From: Bacteroidales bacterium UBA4333
GTDB taxonomy: Bacteria > Bacteroidota > Bacteroidia > Bacteroidales > Paludibacteraceae
Length of the DNA: 64,000 bases
Direction of reading: 5' to 3'
NCBI GenBank assembly: GCA_002394335.1
Contig: DGTP01000016.1
Span: forward strand, 186,001-250,000
Shown: positions 8,205 through 17,376 of the stretch, piece after piece
Position numbering within the stretch: position 1 is the first letter of the stretch
How the letters are laid out: every line of letters starts with the position of its first letter
Notes under the pieces: model-generated
The model's database searches: none
What the model was told of the DNA's origin: nothing
What the model saw: only the letters and a program-made list of their open reading frames with translations
Program-made: the position numbers and the translations under genes

Positions 8205-9377
8205 ATGAAAAGGATTTTGAAACTGGCACTGGGTGCCGCATGCGTCATGGGAATGGTAGCATGCAATGAAACGACAACCGATGTGACTTCGGACAAAGAG
8301 GCTGCGCTGCAACGCGCCATGGAGCCTTATGTTAACAACACTGTTATTGCCACTTACAGCCACATGGCAGATGAGGGCTTGGTACTGCTGGACAAATGCG
8401 AGCAGATTCTTGCAAAGCAGGAAGCCGGCGAGGACTATAGTGCACTGATGACAGAGGCAGGAACAGCGTGGCGTGCAATGCGTCATTACTGGGAGCAGAG
8501 TGAGGCTTTCCTTTACGGACCGGCTGCTGGTCACACTATTGACCCGCATATCGACTCTTGGCCTTTGGATTTCAATGCAATGAATGCCCTCCTTCACAAC
8601 GAGGCACAGATGAAAGCTATCGAAGAAGAGGGTGGCGCTTATGTAGGTGACAAGTTGGGCTATGCTCTCAAAGGCTTCCATGCAGCTGAGTATCTGTTGT
8701 TTGAGAGTGTTATGAAAGAAGGCCGTGCTGTCGGTACCGGTAAGACTCATGCCGCTAATCTTACTCATGCCGAAGCCGTATATCTGTTAGGTATAGTAGA
8801 GGATTTGACCCAACAGGCTATCCTTCTTGAATACGCATGGGCAGGCGAAGTGAGTGCTGCCAAACAGAAAGTACTGGATGACGGCGAGATTGACGTGTTT
8901 GAAGACCGCTACGGATGGCAGATGATCAATGCCGGCAAAGCAGGCTCTACTTATGTCACCTATCAGGAGGCAGCTGAGGAGATCATCGCAGGCTGTGTGG
9001 ATATCGCCGATGAGGTGGCTGACGCCAAATTAGGCAATCCGTTCCTGAGCAGTACTCCTGAGGAGCGCGATTATATCGAGAGCCCGTACAGCTGTACTTC
9101 GACCATCGACTTTGCGGATAATATCATCTCTATCAAGAATGCTTACGAAGGCGCACAGGCAGGCGACTACTCAATCTCCAATTATGTTTATCGCCTGGAT
9201 GAAGAGCTGGACAAAAAAGTGCGTACGGCTATTGACGAAGCTATTGCAGCCATCGAAGCTATCGAGGACTTTGAGAATACTGCCAAGGACAATCCGAAAG
9301 TGAAAGAGGCTATCGAGAAAGTAGAGGCTCTCTCTTCGGTTTTGGATGATGAGGTGATCGCTCTCTTGGCTAAATAA
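8205..9377 (+). CDS. Imelysin (peptidase M75) lipoprotein
   Basis: Lipoprotein signal MKRILKLALGAACVMGMVAC with the lipidated Cys at residue 20. The body is an imelysin domain; the GxHxxE signature appears as GFHAAEYLLFE near residue 160, and a GPAAGHTIDPHIDSWPLD block matches the N-terminal part. Imelysins such as IrpA and the EfeO/EfeM family take part in iron uptake and have no proven protease activity. Acts at the periplasmic side of the envelope with its operon partners. Confidence 0.88.
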   Translation: MKRILKLALGAACVMGMVACNETTTDVTSDKEAALQRAMEPYVNNTVIATYSHMADEGLVLLDKCEQILAKQEAGEDYSALMTEAGTAWRAMRHYWEQSEAFLYGPAAGHTIDPHIDSWPLDFNAMNALLHNEAQMKAIEEEGGAYVGDKLGYALKGFHAAEYLLFESVMKEGRAVGTGKTHAANLTHAEAVYLLGIVEDLTQQAILLEYAWAGEVSAAKQKVLDDGEIDVFEDRYGWQMINAGKAGSTYVTYQEAAEEIIAGCVDIADEVADAKLGNPFLSSTPEERDYIESPYSCTSTIDFADNIISIKNAYEGAQAGDYSISNYVYRLDEELDKKVRTAIDEAIAAIEAIEDFENTAKDNPKVKEAIEKVEALSSVLDDEVIALLAK

Positions 9378-9441
9378 AAAAACATTGAAACACTAACCGG
9401 ACAAAGTCCGGAAACAAATCAATCTATAATTGAAAATAATT

Positions 9442-11079
9442 ATGAAAAAAGAATTTCTATTAATGGCATTGGCAGCTGTGGCTCTTGTCGGCTGTAAGAC
9501 CGAAGGAGGTGATGATCCTCAGACAGAGGACATGCCGGAATGGTATTATACCGGCGGTAAGTTGGGTACTACCACCAACACCTCTTCGATGGCTTTCCGT
9601 CAATCTACCCCTGCTACCGACAATGCCGGTATGGGACGCGCTTTTGCCCAGGGTGATAATATCGCCGAGAAAGATTTCGTTACCAACGCTTCCGGTCGCC
9701 AGCACGGACTGGGACCGGTGTATGTGCGTGCTTCGTGTCAGCACTGCCACCCCAACTACAGCCACGGTACTTCGGTGCCGGAGGGTACATATGACGCCGC
9801 TCACCAGGGTAACGGTACTCTCTTGGTAGTGATCAACCCGACTACGCAGGCTTATGTTCCTTGGCTGGCTGGTATGCCTCAGTTGTTTGGCGCTGAGCCG
9901 TTCAAGGCACCGGTGAACCCGGATATGATCTCTGTTAGTTGGAAGACTGCCACCGATGAGCACGGCAACCATTTCCCCGATGGCGAGACATATGAGTTGC
10001 GCTATCCGGAGGTAAAGATGCCTAAGGAAGCTGTCTATGTCTATAACCAAGGCTACCGTGATCCGGACGGCCTGCTGGAGACAGAGGGCTATGAGGTGAA
10101 ACTGGAGAATACCATCGGCGTTTACGGTACAGGACTTCTGGATGCTATTACTGACGAAGATATCATCGCCCAGTATGCCAAAGAGGAAGCTGACGGCAAA
10201 CTCAAAAACGGTCTTAATCCTGCTATCTATGCCGGAGGTATGGTACAGACCGGTTACTATAAGAACGATGCACAATGGGGTCCGAAGCGCTTCACCTATG
10301 CTTTGAGTCGTGGTCCGCTGCAGGACGCAGCAGGTGCTAACGCCATCTGGAATATCACCAATGTGACCCGTTCTGACCGCCGTTACCACTACCTGGATCT
10401 TAACGGAGGTATCTATGCAGAATATGCGTCCAAAGATCCTGAGGTACAGGAAGGCTTTGCAGACTATATTGCCAAGATTGATCCTAACAAAGAGCATCCG
10501 GAGTGGCACACCGATAATATGGAGGCTAACGTAAAAGAATTCTTGCTCTCCAAGTCTCTGCCGGCAGAGATGAGCGATGATGAGTTCACCCAAGTGATGA
10601 TCTGGCATCGCGGATTGGCTGTGCCTGCCGCCCGTAACGTGAAAGACGAGAAAGTGCTGCGCGGCAAGGAGCTTTTCAGCCAGATCGGTTGCGACTATTG
10701 CCACCGTCCTACATGGACTACCGGTCCTGATCAGGTACGTGACCCGAACGGATTCTTCAAACAGGGAGATCTGCCTACCTATCCGAACCAGAAAATCTGG
10801 CCTTATACCGATATGGTACAGCATAAACTCTGCATGGAGAATGATATCCGTACAGGCTGGTGCCGTACGACGCCGTTGTGGGGTCGCGGACTGCATAAGA
10901 AAGCTACCGGCGATGCTTACGAAGCACGTATGCACGATACGCGTGCACGCAATGTGATCGAAGCTATCATGTGGCACGGCTACAGCAATCAGAGTGACGC
11001 CTATTATCCTACCCAGCAGTTCTATAACCTGCCTAAGGAGGATCGCGACGCTATTGTAGCATTTATCAATGCAATCTAA
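9442..11079 (+). CDS. Di-haem c-type cytochrome (DUF1111-type oxidoreductase) lipoprotein
   Basis: The start chosen is the ATG that opens a lipoprotein signal (MKKEFLLMALAAVALVGC); a TTG four codons earlier is less likely. Two haem-binding CxxCH motifs are visible, CQHCH near residue 100 and CDYCH near residue 417, as in the di-haem thiol oxidoreductase family often found beside imelysin. The likely role is electron transfer in the periplasm, perhaps oxidising or reducing iron for uptake. The following gene, for cytochrome c assembly, overlaps its 3' end. Confidence 0.85.
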   Translation: MKKEFLLMALAAVALVGCKTEGGDDPQTEDMPEWYYTGGKLGTTTNTSSMAFRQSTPATDNAGMGRAFAQGDNIAEKDFVTNASGRQHGLGPVYVRASCQHCHPNYSHGTSVPEGTYDAAHQGNGTLLVVINPTTQAYVPWLAGMPQLFGAEPFKAPVNPDMISVSWKTATDEHGNHFPDGETYELRYPEVKMPKEAVYVYNQGYRDPDGLLETEGYEVKLENTIGVYGTGLLDAITDEDIIAQYAKEEADGKLKNGLNPAIYAGGMVQTGYYKNDAQWGPKRFTYALSRGPLQDAAGANAIWNITNVTRSDRRYHYLDLNGGIYAEYASKDPEVQEGFADYIAKIDPNKEHPEWHTDNMEANVKEFLLSKSLPAEMSDDEFTQVMIWHRGLAVPAARNVKDEKVLRGKELFSQIGCDYCHRPTWTTGPDQVRDPNGFFKQGDLPTYPNQKIWPYTDMVQHKLCMENDIRTGWCRTTPLWGRGLHKKATGDAYEARMHDTRARNVIEAIMWHGYSNQSDAYYPTQQFYNLPKEDRDAIVAFINAI

Positions 11080-12151
11080 AATGGATTGGTTGCGTCCTTT
11101 CCGGCTTCGTCGGAATTTATTTTCAGGATTGTTGCACATTGCTCTGGTGACTATTGTCGCCGGAGCGTGTGTAACGCATTTCTGGGGGGTACAGGGAGAA
11201 ATCCATCTGCGGGCGGACAAAGCCGAGACGCTGACTATCAAGCCTTCAGCCATTAGTACAGAGAAAGCAGTCTCGTTGTTCCTGTGGGATTTCCAGATTG
11301 TAGAAGACAAAGACGGCAACCCGGCGGATTTTATCACCGAGCTGCGCCTCTTGGACAGAACGAAAGCCAAGAGTAATGATTTCATGGTTGTGGATTCAGG
11401 TACGATCCGCATGAACAAGCCGTTCAAATACCATGGCTTCCGTTTCTGTCAGTCCGACTACGACAGCGACCTGATGGGGGTAGTCTTGACCTATAACTAT
11501 GACCCTTGGGGAATAGGGATTACTTATGCCGGCTATGCCCTTCTGCTGGTGTCGATGATCGGCTTCTTCTTCCAGCCCAAGACCCGTTTCCGTGCACTTT
11601 GGAAAAACCTCACCTCTTCTTCTCCTTTATCAGGAAAGATCGGGGTAGGGGGGCTGTTCGCTTTTGTGATTATCATGGCGGTTGTCATGACCAAGGTGGT
11701 GACACCCAAGCCTCCCTTGCAGCCCGTTCTGCAGACGCCGCTGTTGGGCATCCATGTGTCGGTTATCATGCTGGCATATACGCTTTTTGCAGTGATCATG
11801 GTGGACGGTATACTGGGATTGTGCGTCAAGAAATGGCGCAAGGTGCTGCTGCAACTCTCGCAGATACTTTTGTATCCGGCGCTTTTCTGCCTGACAGCAG
11901 GTATTTTTATCGGAGCCGTCTGGGCGAATATGTCGTGGGGACGCTATTGGGGGTGGGACCCGAAAGAGACTTGGGCATTGATCACCATGCTGGTCTATGC
12001 TGCCATTCTCCATTGGCCGTTGATAGATAATCTTACAGCAAAGCGGTCACAAATCGCCTACCATGTGGTTTCCATAATAGCCTTCTTCTTTGTGCTGTTC
12101 ACCTATTTTGGTGTATCGTACCTCTTGGGAGGTTTGCATTCGTACGCTTAA
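11069..12151 (+). CDS. ccsBA: ResB-CcsA fusion, cytochrome c assembly (system II)
   Basis: Haem-handling protein that attaches haem to apocytochromes at the outer face of the inner membrane. The N-terminal third is a compact ResB-like part (one helix, then a periplasmic DFQIVED...MNKPFKYHGFRFCQSDYD region). The C-terminal part has about seven helices with the CcsA tryptophan-rich haem motif WGRYWGWDPKETWALIT and flanking His residues. It is shorter than classic CcsBA fusions, as is common in Bacteroidota. Overlaps the di-haem gene, implying a dedicated assembly factor. An alternative ATG lies at 11081. Confidence 0.88.
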   Translation: MQSKMDWLRPFRLRRNLFSGLLHIALVTIVAGACVTHFWGVQGEIHLRADKAETLTIKPSAISTEKAVSLFLWDFQIVEDKDGNPADFITELRLLDRTKAKSNDFMVVDSGTIRMNKPFKYHGFRFCQSDYDSDLMGVVLTYNYDPWGIGITYAGYALLLVSMIGFFFQPKTRFRALWKNLTSSSPLSGKIGVGGLFAFVIIMAVVMTKVVTPKPPLQPVLQTPLLGIHVSVIMLAYTLFAVIMVDGILGLCVKKWRKVLLQLSQILLYPALFCLTAGIFIGAVWANMSWGRYWGWDPKETWALITMLVYAAILHWPLIDNLTAKRSQIAYHVVSIIAFFFVLFTYFGVSYLLGGLHSYA

Positions 12152-12178
12152 CCGAGAATTTTATTTTCCAATTTGCAA

Positions 12179-12224
12179 AACGCGCTGCTCAAAGGTGTCT
12201 CTGTCGCCTTGAGCGGCGTTTTTT
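12179..12224 (+). terminator. Hairpin terminator after ccsBA
   Basis: An imperfect stem with arms AACGCGCTGCTCAAAGG and CCTTGAGCGGCGTT is followed by a run of T. It closes the porin / imelysin operon. Confidence 0.8.
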
Positions 12225-12317
12225 GTTTCCATTCTTCGGATAGCACGGATAGCAGATGCCAAACGGAGCCTGTTCGGTTCAAAATATAGTGTTTCGTGTG
12301 TAAAAATACGCCTAAAA

Positions 12318-12350
12318 TTTGCATATCTCAAAAAAAAGCAGTAAATTTGC
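12318..12350 (+). promoter_or_regulatory. Promoter of the acyl-CoA synthetase gene
   Basis: A -33 region TTTGCATATCTC, an A-rich spacer ending AAGCAG, and a -7 region TAAATTTG. The layout is almost the same as before the ferredoxin and dnaA genes. Confidence 0.8.
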
Positions 12351-12377
12351 CGGCAAATTTGTGTAAACCCGACTATA

Positions 12378-14015
12378 ATGAAGAAACACTTTCTACACTA
12401 TCTCAATGATGTAATGGCTCACCAATGGGATGACCCGGCATTGACTGATTACAATGAGGAGCAGGAATATACATTTGGCGAACTTGCCAAAGAGATGGAG
12501 CGGCTTCATATCCTTTTCCAAACCCTCGGAATCGAGAAAGGTGACAAGATTGCCCTTGCCGGTCGTAACTGTGCCAATTGGGCAGTTGCTTATCTGGCGA
12601 TTGAGTCTTATGGAGCTGTGGTGGTAAGCATTCTGCAGGATTTTAAGGCGGAGGATATCAGCCATCTTCTGGAGCATTCTGATTCTCGATTCTTATTCGT
12701 TGGTCCTTATGTATGGAAAGAGTTGCAAAACCAGCCCATGCACGGTGTGCAGGTAGCCCTTTCGCTCTTGGATTTCTCCGTTCTGTATTCGGCGGAGGGA
12801 GTGGAAATGCCTACCACTGCCCAAATAGATGCCGCCTCTAAGGCTCGTTTCCCGCAAGGTCTGGAGCCGGAGGATGTGCATTTCACTGCAGACCCGGATG
12901 CGCTGTGCCTGATCAATTATACCTCAGGTTCTACAGGTTCGCCCAAGGGTGTAATGCTTAACGGCAGAAGCCTTAGCAATAATGTGGAGGTCGGTATGCA
13001 AATGCTGCCTGTTGACCCTGGACAGCGACTGGTGTCAATGCTCCCCTTGGCGCATATGTTCGGACAGATTTGCGAGTTGCTCTATCCGCTGTGTTCGGGA
13101 ACACATATCTATTTCCTAACCAAGAGCCCTACGCCTTCTATTCTGCTTAAGGCGCTCAAGGAGGTGCAACCCTATCTGGTGGTGACTGTGCCGCTCGTTA
13201 TTGAGAAGATCTACAAGAAGAATCTGGATCCCATGCTCAGTAAATGGGTTATCCGTACTTTATGGCATACTCCTATTGCCAGCACGTTTATCAAGAAACA
13301 CGTCAAGTCGGCGCTTAAGAAAGCTTTCGGAGGTCGTTTGCGCTATTTCATCTGTGGCGGTGCAGCGATGAATCCTACGGTTGAGAAGTGTCTCATGGAT
13401 ATCCATTTCCCGCTTTCTATCGGTTATGGAATGACCGAGTGCGGACCCTTGATCGGCGGTAATCCGCCTAAGTATTTCAAGGCACGCTCCGGTGGTGTGC
13501 CGGTAATGAATATGGAGGTCAGGATAGATGAGCCTAATGCCGAAGGCATAGGAGAGATATTGGTCAAGGGTGAAAATGTAATGATGGGTTATTACAAGAA
13601 TCCAGAGGCTACCAAGGCGGCTTTCACCTCCGACGGATGGATGCGCACAGGCGATCTGGGATGCCTGGATAAGAAGAAAAATATATTCATTAAAGGCCGC
13701 AACAAGACCATGATTCTTGGTTCCAGCGGACAGAATATCTATCCCGAAGAGATTGAGGATAAACTCAACAACCAAGCCGGAGTGGGCGAATCGCTGGTTG
13801 TAGAGCGCGAGGGTAAACTGGTGGCGCTTGTCTTCCCTGACGAGACGCTCGCCAAACGCATGACTATTGAGGAGTTGCAGCGGCAGATGCGGGAGAACCT
13901 TCAGAAACTCAACAAACTCATACCCGGCTATTCGCAAGTCTCGGATATCGAGATCAAGGAAGAACCGTTTGAAAAGACGCCTAAGAAATCAATCAAACGT
14001 TTCCTCTATAAGTAA
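12378..14015 (+). CDS. AMP-forming acyl-CoA synthetase (FadD-like)
   Basis: A 545-residue adenylate-forming enzyme that should activate a fatty or related acid with ATP and CoA. The P-loop YTSGSTGSPKGVML is at about 180-193, the adenine motif YGMTECGPL near 347, the GDLG hinge block near 424, and the C-terminal catalytic Lys region EKTPKKSIKRFLY at the end. Soluble, no membrane anchor. Stands alone with its own promoter and converges on mnmA with only 35 bp between the stop codons. Chain-length preference cannot be read. Confidence 0.9.
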   Translation: MKKHFLHYLNDVMAHQWDDPALTDYNEEQEYTFGELAKEMERLHILFQTLGIEKGDKIALAGRNCANWAVAYLAIESYGAVVVSILQDFKAEDISHLLEHSDSRFLFVGPYVWKELQNQPMHGVQVALSLLDFSVLYSAEGVEMPTTAQIDAASKARFPQGLEPEDVHFTADPDALCLINYTSGSTGSPKGVMLNGRSLSNNVEVGMQMLPVDPGQRLVSMLPLAHMFGQICELLYPLCSGTHIYFLTKSPTPSILLKALKEVQPYLVVTVPLVIEKIYKKNLDPMLSKWVIRTLWHTPIASTFIKKHVKSALKKAFGGRLRYFICGGAAMNPTVEKCLMDIHFPLSIGYGMTECGPLIGGNPPKYFKARSGGVPVMNMEVRIDEPNAEGIGEILVKGENVMMGYYKNPEATKAAFTSDGWMRTGDLGCLDKKKNIFIKGRNKTMILGSSGQNIYPEEIEDKLNNQAGVGESLVVEREGKLVALVFPDETLAKRMTIEELQRQMRENLQKLNKLIPGYSQVSDIEIKEEPFEKTPKKSIKRFLYK

Positions 14016-14050
14016 TACAGGAAACTGAAATCATCCATTATAGGTAGAGG

Positions 14051-15121
14051 TTATTGCAGCAGTGCACCGCCTACCAGCAAATCGTCCTGGTACATTACCA
14101 GAGACTGACCCGGAGTAATGCCCCACACCGCTTGATCAAAATGCAAGTGTAGTGTGGGGTAGTTGTTTAGGTCTATTGTGGCAGGAACAGCCTGCGAACG
14201 ATAACGGACACGCGCTACTACATGAGGATTGTTCTTCAGACGATTGATATCAATCAGTCTGGGCTGTGTGGCACTCACTTCCGTCGTCAGCAGGTCGTCA
14301 TGGTCGCCAAGGGTAATCCTGTTTGCAGAGGCATCTATCTTCGTTACAAATTGCGGCTTGCCCAAAGCTATTCCTAAACCTTTCCGCTGACCGATAGTAT
14401 AGAACGGATAGCCCTCATGCTCTCCCAAGACTTGGCCTCCGGCATTGACATATTCGCCTTTGGGCACAGTGACTCCTTCGTCTCTTAGAAACCGGCGGTA
14501 GTCATTATCGGGCACAAAACAAATCTCCTGACTCTCAGCTTTCTCACTCAGTTTCAGGAAACCGTGCGCACGGGCTATTTCACGCACTTCCGGTTTGGTC
14601 AATCCGCCAAGAGGAAAGAGTGTGCGGCGCAGATTTTCTTCCGTCAGCATCCATAGGAAATAGGTCTGGTCTTTGCGCGTGTCAACGGCCTGGCGCAAGA
14701 AGTAGTGCCCGTTCTCTTCGGCGATGCGCGCATAATGGCCGGTAGCAATCATGTCACAGCCCAGTTCGTCCGCCATGTCAAGCAGTTTGCCCCATTTGAT
14801 ATGCGAGTTGCAGAGCACACAGGGGTTAGGCGTGCGCCCGTGCGTGTATTCCTCTATAAAATTGTGGATCACACACTCGCGGAAGGTGTCTCTGAAATCG
14901 AGTATATGGTGCTCAAAACCCAACTCTTGTGCCATGTGCTTGGCTTCCATAATGCTGTCGATCGAACAGCAGCCTTTTTCTTTTGCCAGACAAGACTCGC
15001 GTATCGAATCAAACGTACGGAACGTGCAGCCGACTAACTCGTAGCCTTGCTCTTTGAGGAGGATCGCCGCTACCGTCGAGTCGATTCCTCCGGACATCGC
15101 TATTAGAACTTTTTTTGCCAT
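14051..15121 (-). CDS. mnmA: tRNA 2-thiouridine(34) synthase MnmA
   Basis: Cytosolic enzyme that thiolates U34 in tRNAs for Lys, Glu and Gln using ATP and a relayed persulfide. The PP-loop SGGIDS is at residues 10-15, the active-site Cys block NPCVLCN holds Cys101 and Cys104, and the second catalytic Cys is Cys201 in SQEICFVPD. Length 356 matches the family. Transcribed divergently from the SGNH gene through overlapping promoters in about 75 bp. Confidence 0.95.
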   Translation of the reverse strand: MAKKVLIAMSGGIDSTVAAILLKEQGYELVGCTFRTFDSIRESCLAKEKGCCSIDSIMEAKHMAQELGFEHHILDFRDTFRECVIHNFIEEYTHGRTPNPCVLCNSHIKWGKLLDMADELGCDMIATGHYARIAEENGHYFLRQAVDTRKDQTYFLWMLTEENLRRTLFPLGGLTKPEVREIARAHGFLKLSEKAESQEICFVPDNDYRRFLRDEGVTVPKGEYVNAGGQVLGEHEGYPFYTIGQRKGLGIALGKPQFVTKIDASANRITLGDHDDLLTTEVSATQPRLIDINRLKNNPHVVARVRYRSQAVPATIDLNNYPTLHLHFDQAVWGITPGQSLVMYQDDLLVGGALLQ

Positions 15122-15127
15122 TTAGTT

Positions 15128-15179
15128 TGCAAAAGTACGAAAAAATTTGGATATATGCAAAAAATGTTGTAACTTTGCA
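15128..15179. promoter_or_regulatory. Overlapping divergent promoters, mnmA and SGNH cassette
   Basis: Minus strand: -33 TTTGCATAT (15153-15161) and -7 TACTTTTGCA (15128-15137) for mnmA. Plus strand: -33 TTTG (15146-15149), 20-nt spacer and -7 TAACTTTGCA (15170-15179) for the SGNH gene. The two RNA polymerase sites overlap, so they probably compete. Confidence 0.8.
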
Positions 15180-15195
15180 CGATTTTTTGCTGATT

Positions 15196-15978
15196 ATGAA
15201 ACGAAAACTACTTGTATTAGTCTCTATTCTGGCAGTTGCAGTTGTTTCTGCCCGCGATATCCGCTATGCTTTTTTAGGTGATAGCAACACATGGTCTGGT
15301 GGTGTCGGATGCACCCAAGATGACAGTTGGACCTACTGGTTTATGCAGCAGTTCATGCCTGCTTCCTGTTATAACTATGCGCGCTCCGGTGCTACATGGA
15401 CCAACACCTCCGAAACCCTCCGTCTCCCGCTGGACAGTTCTGCCGTGTTAGGACCGCAGAATGTTGTCTTTAATCAGGCACTGAGACTTATCCGTTCTTC
15501 TCAAATGGGGCAGCCTGCTCCTGACGTCATTCTTATCATGGCCGGTACCAACGATGCGTGGTTTATGGCGAAAAGACCTGATATGTGGTCGATGACGGTG
15601 GAAGAGGCATTCGCTGTTTCAGAAGACCAATTGGCGAAGATGGAGCCGAACCAGGCTGTTTCCTTGGCTTCCTCTATACGCCTCACTTGTGAGACACTCC
15701 GCCGCGCTTTCCCCATGGCGGATATTGTGCTCCTCACACCTACTCAGACCACCAAGGCAGAAAACGAAACCATCTCCCGTATCTCTGATATAATAGAGGG
15801 GTGCGGCATGATTTTAGGAATGCCCGTGGTTCGTCTTGATGGCGAACAGTATATATCTTCCAAACAAGAATCCAGACAACTGACTTTTACCAAGGATGGA
15901 GTGCATACCAATCGCTCCGGCGCTCGCCGTATAGGTCTTAAAATAGCTTCGTTGACTAATAAGTATGGTGTTCGCTGA
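15196..15978 (+). CDS. Secreted SGNH hydrolase of a glycan-acylation cassette
   Basis: The start is set by the promoter just upstream and by the signal peptide MKRKLLVLVSILAVAVVSA. The mature part is an SGNH hydrolase: block I FLGDSNTW, block II ARSGAT, block III MAGTND, block V DGVHTNRSGARR. It likely acts on O-acyl esters in the periplasm. The stop overlaps the start of the MBOAT gene by 14 bp, and the DHHW gene follows, so the three form one unit reminiscent of alginate O-acetylation sets. Confidence 0.88.
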   Translation: MKRKLLVLVSILAVAVVSARDIRYAFLGDSNTWSGGVGCTQDDSWTYWFMQQFMPASCYNYARSGATWTNTSETLRLPLDSSAVLGPQNVVFNQALRLIRSSQMGQPAPDVILIMAGTNDAWFMAKRPDMWSMTVEEAFAVSEDQLAKMEPNQAVSLASSIRLTCETLRRAFPMADIVLLTPTQTTKAENETISRISDIIEGCGMILGMPVVRLDGEQYISSKQESRQLTFTKDGVHTNRSGARRIGLKIASLTNKYGVR

Positions 15979-17368
15979 TTTGTTTTTTCTGTTCGGCTTT
16001 CTGCCGGCGTTTGCCATTCTGTACCTCTTGGCAAAGGTACTGGACAAGGGGTTTGGAGGATTTCATGCCCGTAATTTCATTCTGGTGCTCTTCTCCCTTA
16101 TTTTCTATGCATGGGGAGAGCCGGTATATGTGTTTCTAATGTTAGGCTGTGTCCTGCTGAATTATCTGGCAGGGCTGGTTATAGATCGTGCCGATAAAGG
16201 CTGGAGAACAACAGCCTTGGTCTTTGGCTTAGTGGGTAATATAGCCATTTTGGGAACCTTCAAGTATGCCAATTTCATTGCTTCATTGCTTGCTCAGGCA
16301 GGTCTTCAGGTGACTAATCCCGAAATATCGCTGCCGATAGGTGTCAGTTTCTATACCTTCCAGTCAATCAGTTATCTCATCGATGTCTATCGTCGCGAGT
16401 CGCCGGCGCAGAAACGGTTTACCAACCTCCTGCTCTATATATCCATGTTCCCGCAGCTGATTGCCGGACCTATTGTCCGCTACGATACGGTAGCGCGTGA
16501 GATCACCGACCGTCATGTGTCGGCGGATGACCTGGCAGAAGGACTATATCGTTTTTTCTTAGGCTTGGGCAAAAAGGTTATTATTGCCAATTCCATCGCC
16601 GATGTATGCGACCGGCTCTTGGTTCCTCTCAATGAGCAGACCACCTCTCTTGGCGCCTTGGTGGGGCTTCTTGCCTTTGCGCTGCAGATCTATTTTGACT
16701 TCTCCGGATATTCGGATATGGCAATCGGTATAGGACGCTGTCTGGGCTTCCATTTCAAGGAGAATTTTGATAATCCCTATTGCTGTACCTCAATCACTGA
16801 TTTCTGGCGTCGTTGGCATATATCCTTGGGTAGTTTCTTCCGCGACTATGTATATATCCCCATGGGAGGAAACCGCCGCCATCAGCCGCTTAATATCCTC
16901 GTTGTATGGTTCTTGACCGGTCTATGGCATGGCGCCAGTTGGAATTTTATCATCTGGGGTCTCTATTTCGGTGTCATTGTGGCGCTTGAGAAATATACGG
17001 TTGTCAAGTTGGAAAAATACCTCTGGCTTCGTCCGCTTTTGCATATATACAGCCTGGTGCTTGTGCTCTTGGGGTGGGGAGTGTTCTATTTTGATGATTT
17101 TGACAAGTTGCTCCTCTTCTATCGTCAGCTTTTCACTGCCGGCGGCGGGTTGGATTTCCTTACTCAGTCACTGCTGATGAACAAACTCTGGCTATGGGTG
17201 CTGGCGGTTGTATGCTGCCTGCCGTTGCGCCGTTGGCTGAGGATGGCGGTTAAGAATGAGACACTCAGGATGATCACACGGCTTGTGGTGTCGGTAGTGA
17301 TCTTGGCTGTCAGCATTACCCTCCTGGTTGGAGCTACCAATAATCCTTTCCTATATACGCGATTCTGA
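15965..17368 (+). CDS. MBOAT-family O-acyltransferase (AlgI-like)
   Basis: Inner-membrane acyltransferase of 467 residues with ten or more hydrophobic helices. The AlgI-type signatures are FQSISYLIDVYR, FPQLIAGPIVRY, YFDFSGYSDMAIGIGRCLGF, FWRRWHISLGSFFRDYVYIP and the catalytic-His block GLWHGASWNF. Members pass an acyl group, usually acetyl, across the membrane to a periplasmic partner. It is flanked by an SGNH hydrolase and a DHHW protein that could be that partner. Confidence 0.93.
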   Translation: MVFADLFFLFGFLPAFAILYLLAKVLDKGFGGFHARNFILVLFSLIFYAWGEPVYVFLMLGCVLLNYLAGLVIDRADKGWRTTALVFGLVGNIAILGTFKYANFIASLLAQAGLQVTNPEISLPIGVSFYTFQSISYLIDVYRRESPAQKRFTNLLLYISMFPQLIAGPIVRYDTVAREITDRHVSADDLAEGLYRFFLGLGKKVIIANSIADVCDRLLVPLNEQTTSLGALVGLLAFALQIYFDFSGYSDMAIGIGRCLGFHFKENFDNPYCCTSITDFWRRWHISLGSFFRDYVYIPMGGNRRHQPLNILVVWFLTGLWHGASWNFIIWGLYFGVIVALEKYTVVKLEKYLWLRPLLHIYSLVLVLLGWGVFYFDDFDKLLLFYRQLFTAGGGLDFLTQSLLMNKLWLWVLAVVCCLPLRRWLRMAVKNETLRMITRLVVSVVILAVSITLLVGATNNPFLYTRF

Positions 17369-17376
17369 TCATTCTT

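Noticed and set aside
9460..11427. A 655-codon open frame on the minus strand opposite the di-haem cytochrome gene
   Set aside because: The sense strand holds a clear lipoprotein with two CxxCH motifs; the antisense frame has no signal or domain and crosses into ccsBA.
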